A DNA stretch of 64,000 bases, from assembly GCA_026120185.1 (NCBI GenBank), contig JANUWF010001497.1, positions 2,096,501 through 2,160,500 on the forward strand, in the 5' to 3' direction. The position numbers and the translations under genes are program-made. How positions within the stretch are numbered: the stretch's first letter is position 1; every line of letters starts with the position of its first letter. This stretch comes from Voacanga thouarsii (lineage: Eukaryota > Streptophyta > Magnoliopsida > Gentianales > Apocynaceae). The notes under the pieces are model-generated. The model was not told the origin of the DNA. It saw only the letters and a list, made by a program, of their open reading frames with translations, and made no database searches. Positions 56,264-64,000 of this stretch are shown here, piece after piece.

Positions 56264-56716
56264 GTGTTTACATTTATTTATATCACCCCTATGCTCTCTA
56301 TAAAAGTAAAATTATATAAATTAAAATGTACATAATAGTATTTCTAATAAAAAAAAACACACACACATACATAATAGTGACAACATTTTTCATTGCTAAA
56401 TTCACATAAATAGTGACAAGAAAAATGTTGTCACTATAAGTACACTATTTAGTGACAAGAAAATTGTTGACACTATATGTGTACTATTTAGTAACAAAGT
56501 TTCTTTTTAGTGACAACAATTTTGGAGTTGTCAATAAAGAGATTTCCCACTTTCAAATGAGTTGGCGGGAAAACCTTTAGTGACAATAAACAGTGACAAA
56601 ATTTTCTCTTGTCACTAAAAATTATCATTTAGTGACAACTTTTTTTGTTGTCACTAATATTTCTACTATTTAGTGACAATAATTTTGTTGTCACTAATAT
56701 TTCTTGTCACTAAAGA
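56146..56716. mobile_element. CACTA-like terminal fragment or MITE in the CopC 3' LTR
   Basis: From 56360 to 56716 the words TTTAGTGACAA and TTGTCACTAAA alternate about a dozen times, forming small palindromes. The right edge reads …ATTTCTTGTCACTA, whose reverse complement TAGTGACAAGAAAT resembles the CACTACAAGAAAT terminus of many plant CACTA elements, degraded. The left part is a CT-rich tract (56148-56220), a (TA)n run and AT-rich sequence. It replaces ~550 bp of the LTR rather than being simply inserted, and I find no TSD. Confidence 0.5.
56221..56262. repeat. (TA)n microsatellite
   Basis: About 21 uninterrupted TA units, preceded by a pyrimidine tract. Confidence 0.95.
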
Positions 56717-56882
56717 CCTCCATTCACATGAACTATTTACTTAAATACAATAGGTATTTTCCAATAAAAATTGTGCACAAATATAAAGAAGATTTCACAA
56801 ACAATTTCTGAGAAAAATACTTTTATTAATACAAGTTAAAATTACATCAGAAACCTAGTCTAAGAGGGCATACATCCCAATA

Positions 56883-59800
56883 ATCTCCTACTTTCACTCT
56901 AAGACTAAGTAAGTCCATAGATGCCCACACCTATGGTGTCTAAGTATCTTCTAAAAACTCTCTCCATTAAAGGCTTGGTGAAAGGATCTGCTATATTATT
57001 TTCTGAGGCAATTTGTTCCACCATGACTTCCCGTTTCTAGATGAAATATTGGATTAGGTGGTATTTCCTCTCTATGTGCTTCCCCTTTTTGTGGTTCCTG
57101 GGTTCTTTGGATTATGAGATTGCACTAGTGTTATCGCAATACATCACAATTGGTTTGTTCATTTGTAGCACGACTCTAAGTTCTAAAAAGAACTTCCAGA
57201 GCCAAACTGCTTCCTTGGATGCCTCCGAAGTTGCCACATACTCAGCTTTTATGTCTGAGTCGGCAATGTAAGATTATTTCATACTCTTCCATGAAATGAC
57301 TCCTCAAGATAAGGTGAAGACATATTTACTAGTAGATTTTCTCTCATCCTTATTCGCCTGGAAGTCTAAGTCTGTGTATCCTGTAGGAGCCAAATCATCA
57401 GCCCTGTAAACCAACATATAATCTCTCGTACCCTAAAGATACTTGAGAATATGTTTTATAACTTGTCAATGAACCTCCCCGGGGTTTGACTGATATCTGC
57501 TAACCAAGCCTACGACAAAGTAGATATCGACCTAGTACATAACATGGCGTACATGAGACTTCCCACAGTTGAAGCATAGGGAATCCTACTCATTCTATCT
57601 TTTTCTTCTTAAGACTTTAGACAATCATTTGAGGAAAAGGACAACCCATGTCTACAAGGGATCAACGCCCCCTTACATGAGTCCATGCTAAACTTGGCTA
57701 ACATATTGTCAATGTACGTAGCTTGGGATAAACCTAATATTCTCTACTTTCTATTTTTAAGAAACTTTATTCTGAGAATGTAAGTAGCTTCACTCAAGGC
57801 CTTCATATTAAATTGACTAGATAGCTAAACCTTAGTAGATGACAGTGTCCCTACATCATTTTCAATGAGTAGAATATCATCCACATACAGTACAAGAAAA
57901 AATACGTTTATACCTTCTAGTTTTCTATACACACATGGTTCATCTTCATTTTGAATGAAATAGTAAGACTTTATAATCTCATCGAAACGAATGTTCTATG
58001 TTTTGGATGCCTACTTAAGTCCATAAATAGATTTTTTAAGCTTATAAACCATATGCTCTTGGCCTTCAGTAATAAAGCCTTTTGGTTGAGATATATAGAT
58101 GTCTTCACTAAGATGGCCATTTAAAAATGTCGTCTTGACATCCATTTGCCATATCTCGTAGTTATAATGACATGTGATGGTAAGAAGGATACGAATGGAC
58201 TTAAGCATGGCTACCGGGGAAAAGATTTCCTTATAATTGATTCCTTCTTTTTGAGTAAACTCTTTCGCTACAAGCCTAGCTATGAAGGTTTCTATCTTTC
58301 CATCTGCTCCCCTCTTCCTCTTGTACACCCACTTACACCCAATGGGTTTTATCCCTTCAAGTGAAGCTACAAGATCTCAAACCTGATTGAAGTACATAAA
58401 CTCAATCTCGACTTTCATTACTGCATGCCATAGGTTTACATCAACATTAGCAATAGTCTCCTCGTATCTAGTAGGATCTTGTTCCTGATGGTCAGAGACA
58501 AGGTCAAAAGCCTCTCCAGTCCATCTTTTTTGAACTTTAGATATCCTCCTACTACGTCGAGGCTCTATTTGCACAGGTTCCTAAAGCTGTGCCTTTTGTT
58601 CTATAATCGGGTTAGAAGAAGTTAATTTAGAAAATAACTTCTTTTTTAGTTTCAACCTTGTCGAACCTTTAGTGGATGTATTTTGATCATCCTCCAAGTA
58701 TCTAGCATTAGTACTCATAAATACTTTTTACTCATTGGGATGATAAAAATAACCATCATTTGTACCTTTTGGATGCCCAATAAAATAGCATAATTTTGAT
58801 CTTGGTTCTAACTTTTCTCCCTTGATTAGTACATAAGTTAGACAACCCCATATCTTAATATGATTTAGACTTGGCTTACGCCCAATCTATATCTCATAGG
58901 GTATCATAGGTACTAATTTGGAAGGTACCAAGTTTAGAATATATTCTGCTGTTTCTAGGGCATATCCATAAAAAGACTCTGGAAGAGTACTATAAGATAT
59001 CATGCTTCAGACCATTTCCATCAATGTCCTGTTCCTTTTCTCAACTACCCTATTCTGCTCAGCTCAGAGAGTTGGGATACTATCTCATGATGTACCATGT
59101 AATCATTGAATTCACCAAGGAGGTGTTCTCCACCACGATCCAATCATAAGGGCTTGATTAGTTTACCTGCCCGACACTCTACTTCAGCCTTAAACTCTTT
59201 GAACTTGTCCAAAGAGTCAGACTTACGTCTCATCAGGTAAACATAACCATACCTTATACAATCATCTATGAAAGTGATGAAGTACTCAAACCCTCATCTT
59301 GCTGGTGTAGACAAAATATCACACACATCAGTGTGAACAAGACTCAATGCTTCCTTGGCTCTATACGCACCTTTTGGGTAAAGGACCTTTTGGTCATTTT
59401 TCCCATAAGATAGGATTCACACTTAGGCTAATTTTCTAATTCTAATGAGCCTAAAAGCTCATCATAGATTAATCTCTAAATTCTGGTTGAGTTAATGTGA
59501 CCCAGCCTTAGATGTTGAGTCATTGACATTAGTCTTTCTCTTCCTATTTAAAGGTTTAAACTGAGTGTTATTCAATTAATTATTAATAGGATTAATAAAG
59601 AATAGATTTCCATGCATGTGCCCAATACATATAACTTCTTCATTTCTACTAACAGTTATACCAGAATGGAAAGAAACATAATATCCTTGATTTATTAGTT
59701 TTGCAACTGAAACCAAATTCTATCTAAAACTAGGAACAAATAAAACATCCTTCAAAATAACTATTCTATTACAATTAAAAGTGAGTTCCAGTTCTCCCAC

Positions 59801-60755
59801 TGCAAGGGCGCAAACTTGTGCTTCGTTTTCCACGCGTAGTCTATGTTCGCCCTTCTAAAGTCTTCTAATCTTTCTAAACCCCGTAAGGAGTTACAGATAT
59901 GATCAGTGGCTCCTAAATCAACAATCTAAGTGAAAGTTGATCCAACCATTGATATAGACTTTAGATAGAAAACATTACCTATGGGATTTTTCTTGACTTG
60001 AAGATTTAGATACTTCTTTCTTCAGTGTCCTTTCTTCCCACATTTGAAGCATTTACCCTTAAATCTGTCTTTGGGCTTGTGCACTGCATTTCCTTTCTTC
60101 TTCTTAAATTTTTTGGACTTGGACCCAATTCTTGAAGAAGAAGCTATCATAGCCCTAGCTTGTGGCTTCATGACCTTCTCTACCACTTGGAGCTCTTTCG
60201 TTAACTCTGTTAAACTCATGTTTAACTTGTTCATATTGTAATTCAACTTGAACTGAGTAAAGGAGCCCGGCAGAGATTCGAGAACTATGTTCACTTGACT
60301 CTCGGGGTCAATGACAGTCCCCAAGACTTCTGCTTCCTCAAAAGCCACAATCATCTTTAGCATATACTCTCTACCTGATGCTCTCTCAGCCATTTTAGTG
60401 TTTATTATTGTTCGAAGAGCCTCTTGCCTTGCGGGCTAGCTCTTATCCAAGAACATTATGGCTAATGACGTACTTATGTCATATGTAGTTGCCAGGTGCT
60501 CATATTTGGAGGCTAGCATATAACATCAAGCCATCTCGTCAACCTTTTTCCATGCCTTTTCAGCCTCACACTCTTTAGTGGTAGATCCTTCTCCAATCAC
60601 AGGGTAGGTCTCATAAAGGACATACTTATACTCTTCAGCTGTGAGTATTATGTTCAGGTTCTTCTTCCAATCCACATAATTTGGACCCGTTAACTTATTC
60701 TCGTAGAGAATAACGGTTAAGGGACTTAAAGAACCTCCACCAACCATTTCCAAAA
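56883..60755 (-). pseudogene. gag-pol: CopC gag-pol, decayed
   Basis: Collinear with CopA. gag (60753 to ~60100) starts L-E-M-V-G-G-G-S, where the residue before Met is Glu, the residue predicted from splicing in CopA. It contains GPNYVDWKKN and an intact stretch where CopA has two stops (REYMLK, FTQFKLNY). Zinc knuckle CFKCGKKGH (60020-60060), protease and LRVGN-like region (59800-59960), integrase (about 59050-59450), integrase end (58680-59065), RT with MDVKTTFLNG (58140), SIYGLK (58030) and YVDDILL (57866-57889), RNase H (56900-57540). Many stops and several frameshifts. The LTR begins right after the PPT-like ATCTCCTACTTTCACTC (56883). Confidence 0.88.
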
Positions 60756-62503
60756 TTTGAAAAATAAAAAAAAAATTCAGAATTGTGAAAATAAAATAAT
60801 TTTGTGCACTTTATCCGCATATTAAACTAATAATAGCTAACTCCATTATTATTATTTTCTTTAACATGATTAATTTGGCTCTTAGAAAAACTGACATAAC
60901 TTCTTGGGAAGATTAATAGTTTCCTAAGCTAAGTGTGTTAACCATTATAAATTAATTTTCCTTCTAGGAAATGATCTAGAAGATAACTTCATCGAGGGGA
61001 TATCCGTTTCTTTTTATTTCCTAGGGACATACCTCGCACTATAATCTCCAACGTGGGTTGGCCGATCATAGCATATGTCCCAGGTTATTAATTACATCAT
61101 TCTATTAGTTCTAGATCCTTGTGGTATCTCCATCCTATACTTGTTCACTCCCAGGGTGACGCGAGGAGATCTACGATCTCTAATGAGGATTGTGATGGAA
61201 GTCATAGGGCCATTGGAACCCCTCTCCTACTTAATTTTTTAAATAAGGATTTTCTTGGAAAAATATCATTTGAAAATTTTCAATTAAGTTCTCCTTTAAC
61301 TTAAAACAAAATATTTAAATCTATAAAAATTTCTATGTCAAGGTTTATATCCTTTGAGAAATTTTTTCTCATGGATTAATTTTATTTAAGTTAAGCAATT
61401 AATAATTTCAAAATTTTTCCATCTAAAATTTTCTAGAGATTTTGATCTCAAGGATTTATTTGACAAAAATAATTTTCCTTTGCTAAAATGAATTAAAATG
61501 GCTTTCTATTTTAACTTACAAAAATTTCTAAATCCACAATATTTTCTATGTCAAAGATAAAAAACCTTTAATAAAATAACCAATGATTAATTTTTGTTTA
61601 AGTTAAAATAACCATTTAATTTAAGAAAAATATTTTTCCTTGTCAAATAAAATTTTTCAAAGACTTTGGCCTTTGAGAAAAAGTGCACATAGGAATTAAA
61701 ATAAATAGCATGCTAGAAAACTGTAAACATTTTCATGCTTTTCTATTTTTAATCCTAAGTACCCAAATAATAGAATTAAATACATTAATTAATGATCTTG
61801 TTTAATTCTAAAATCCTTTACTATTAATTTTCATGCAAAATATTCAAAGAATATTAACTATTACAAAAATAATAACTTCGTCTGGTATGGGAACAAAAAA
61901 AAAAAAAAAAATTTGGTCTTGCGTGCCCGCCACACTGTATCATGAACCATGGGCCACGGGTGGGTGCTCGCGACCTAGGGCCCACCCGCATTATAACCCG
62001 ATAAGTATCTTGGGCATGATGCAATTGATCCTGCCAAGGATGCTCTCGACATCCCTTGAAGTGCGGTTGAGTCGAGGCGTGCTTAGGCCTAGTTGCGGCT
62101 GGCCTGGGCGCCTACCTGGGCTCCAAGCAGACCGAGCTATGGCTCGGCCCGACTAGCGGCTGGGCTTGGGCAACTCGGTCCATCTTTCTCCTTCCTTTTT
62201 TTTTTCACTGATTTAGTTTGCAAATTCTTTTAGACTTCTACAGCCTTTTCGCGATTGATCCAAGAGGGTCTTGTTACATTTTTCATCAAAGATAAACACC
62301 ACATCCGCCTATACCCTTTCAAAATGGGTTCACACGATAGCTATACAAGGCATTAAAATTTTACAGTGATTCCTATACCTCAACCATTTACAGACAGAAC
62401 TATCCATACCAAAACAGCGAAGGATCTCATGACATTCATTAAAAATAGTCTTGCCAATTTTATTAACTAGCATGCATCAATCCTACGCCTTTCAAAGCAA
62501 CAC
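60756..62503 (-). other. CopC leader
   Basis: Untranslated leader between gag and PBS, collinear with CopA 20950-22650. It includes the GGCCATTGGAACCCCTCTCC block (61205-61230), the paired leader motif (60987-61010 and 61046-61068), TTTTTCTCAAAGGCCAAAGTC-type sequence (61650-61680) and a GC-rich part (61920-62170). Plus-strand ORFs at 61119-61304 and 61833-62156 are antisense and unconserved. In place of the CopA acceptor CAG, this copy reads TGG before AAATG, so the splice site is lost. Confidence 0.7.
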
Positions 62504-62515
62504 GCTCTGATACCA
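62504..62515 (-). other. primer-binding site of CopC
   Basis: Plus-strand GCTCTGATACCA (initiator Met-tRNA type), two bases before the LTR start at 62518. Confidence 0.92.
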
Positions 62516-62517
62516 CT

Positions 62518-64000
62518 TGAAGCTATGAAAGACAAATAGAAGCCGTGCATGCAAGAAAACTGAATAGGAAAAACAACCACACTGTGCAGCGAAAGGCAAA
62601 AGATAATACCTTTGCGTGTCTTTGGATTGTCTGGCTGAGAAGAAGATGATGGGATAACAGTGATGACTTCTTCACTTGTTAAAGCTTACGATTGAAAACC
62701 AGCAATCCGCCTACTCCTTCGGGGTATGAACACAGAAGCCTTTGCTTCCTAGAATATTCCAGTGCCCAATTTAAATTGGTGAAACAACTTAGGCGAGGAA
62801 AGGCTCTTCTTGATCCTTTGATATTGATTAGAAAATCAAGAAGTCATAAGGAAAAAGGGGGGAGAAAAAAACGAGAGAGAAGCTTGGCAGAGAAAAGGCT
62901 CTGTTGTTTTTTTCTCTTCGTGTGTCTATTGTATCTCCCAAAACCAACACACGACTATTAACATATCCTGATAACCAAACCCCGGTATTTTAATATTTCA
63001 AAACATTCGGAGGCTATCAACAGAAGAGATTTGGCTTAACCTAAACTCTTCTGTTCCATGAATTAAAAAAAAAATCCCTTTAGTCCAAATTATTGGGACT
63101 AAAATAATTTATTATTTTTCTTGAATCAATGAGTCCAAAATAATAACCATTAATTATTTATTTTTTAGGCTTATTAAAATAACCCAATAAATAATTAATG
63201 AGCTCAAATGAACTAAAATAATTATTTAAGTCTCTTATTAACTAGTTTAAACCCAGGTTAATTTTCTAGTTATTCAATCTCAACTTACTCCCTAAATAAT
63301 CAATTAACCAATTAAACTAGATAGTAAATTCAAATTTTCTGGTTTCTTAATTTTATTCCAGTATAAAAATAAATTAGATTTCCTGAATAAAATAAAATCA
63401 TTTTTATTGAGACTATTTCCTTAGCCTAAAAATAATTAGGACTTATGGGTTATTCCAAGGAGCAAAAAAGACACATCGCCTTAACTACTAAAATGACCAA
63501 AATACTCCTACTATATAAATAGTTGCATTTTACATTTTAAATATTTTTTAATATTACCATAAGAAAATATTGACCTCAAGGACAATCTGCGTTAGCTATG
63601 TCTTCGACCTACAAGTGAAATGACTAAAATATCTTTCTATACACTGTCGTGCATTTAGAAAAGAAAGAGTGTTTTAACACCTCTCTGAAAGGCATCTACC
63701 ATCCTTAGGCTTCTAGTCTAACGATCCACGACTTCTTGGAATATTTCTACTTTCCAATAGAGTTACCCTAAAACAAATATCCAAGTCATGTTCCCAATGG
63801 CCTTGGATAATTAGATCATTCGGATAACCACAAGGGGCGATATATTGTAGACACTATCTTGTACAAGTCTGTCTTGACTAACTAGTTACATATACCCAAC
63901 ATACAAGTATATTAATTATTCTAAAGAACCTCAATTATAGTATATCAAATCATACACTTTCAATTTCGTCAGACCACCAACTCATACTCAAGATGTAGAG
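62518..64000 (-). repeat. 5' LTR of CopC, partial (window end)
   Basis: Plus-strand start TGAAGCTATGAAAGAC, the same as the 3' LTR at 42291. It is uninterrupted at the CopB insertion site (62925-62940) and contains the LTR region (from ~63700) that is missing in the 3' LTR. It leaves the window at 64000 with perhaps 450 bases still to come, judged from the family's length. Confidence 0.85.
62610..62727 (-). CDS. LTR-borne first coding exon of CopC (predicted, damaged)
   Basis: The minus strand reads P-R-R-S-R-R-I-A-G-F-Q, a TAA stop, then ALTSEEVITVIPSSSS and NPKTRK, ending AAA-G followed by GTATTATC (phase-1 donor). The position of the start codon, known from CopA and CopF, is ATA here. Both defects are single-base changes. 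Together with a lost acceptor before gag, this copy cannot express the extension. It still documents the exon in a separate LTR subfamily. Confidence 0.5.

Larger units (their letters stand above)
42291..56882 (-). repeat. 3' LTR of CopC with CopB inside
   Basis: LTR parts are 42291-42714, 55364-56145 and 56717-56882. The plus-strand ends are TGAAGCTATG (42291) and CCCAATA (56882). The junction 42714/55369 matches the uninterrupted 5' LTR at 62925-62940 (…TTGTATCTCCCAAAACC). About 550 bp of LTR are replaced by the insert at 56146-56716. Confidence 0.85.
42291..64000 (-). mobile_element. CopC: Ty1/copia element of the CopA family, extends past the window
   Basis: Minus-strand element: 3' LTR 42291-56882 (split by CopB and a CACTA-like insert), gag-pol 56883-60755, leader to 62503, PBS 62504-62515, 5' LTR from 62518 to beyond 64000. 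It is inserted in the CopD pol gene. Heavily decayed, but gag, protease, integrase, RT and RNase H are all collinear with CopA. Confidence 0.88.

Overview
This 64 kb window is plant nuclear DNA made almost entirely of nested transposable elements. I see no host protein-coding gene and no functional tRNA or rRNA gene. The case for a plant rests on Ty1/copia elements primed by initiator Met-tRNA, a Ty3/gypsy-type element with a tRNA-Asp primer site, hAT and CACTA DNA transposons, an L1-type LINE, and a decayed piece of plastid DNA (16S rRNA joined to ndhG). A eudicot is likely; I cannot name the species.

Left block (1-10523, minus strand): GypA, a non-autonomous LTR element with tRNA-Asp primer site and ~1.4 kb LTRs. 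Its 3' LTR is cut by a related LTR at the window edge, and its interior is split by a 4.36 kb solo LTR (BigLTR-1, 2928-7288, TSD AACAA). Next come CopF, a scrap of copia LTR and leader on the plus strand (10524-11640), and the 3' end of a CACTA transposon (11641-12914).

Middle block (12915-40981): CopE, an old minus-strand copia element. Its integrase is split by a hAT transposon (13313-33941, 8-bp TSD CTCCATTC). The hAT carries sLTR-1 (14551-16049), a LINE fragment (about 31136-33215) and BigLTR-2 (16765-30828, TSD ACAGC). BigLTR-2 is split in turn by CopA (18880-28614, TSD TAAAT), the only structurally complete element here. CopE also holds sLTR-2 (35696-37228, TSD GGGGT) in its leader and the plastid insert (about 39786-40412) in its 5' LTR. 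CopE itself sits in the 3' LTR of CopD.

Right block (40982-64000, minus strand): CopD (LTR and RNase H remnant, to 42290) is interrupted by CopC (42291 to beyond the window). CopC's 3' LTR is split by CopB (42715-55363), whose 5' LTR is split by BigLTR-3 (49619-53861, TSD CGTGG). The deepest chain has five layers: CopD > CopE > hAT > BigLTR-2 > CopA.

The most interesting signal is in the copia family of CopA, CopC, CopE and CopF. Its LTRs carry a short coding exon with an R-R/K-S-R motif, ending in a phase-1 splice donor. In CopA a good acceptor stands immediately before the gag ATG and joins in frame. This predicts a gag whose N-terminus is encoded in the LTR and made only from a spliced RNA that has lost the primer-binding site.
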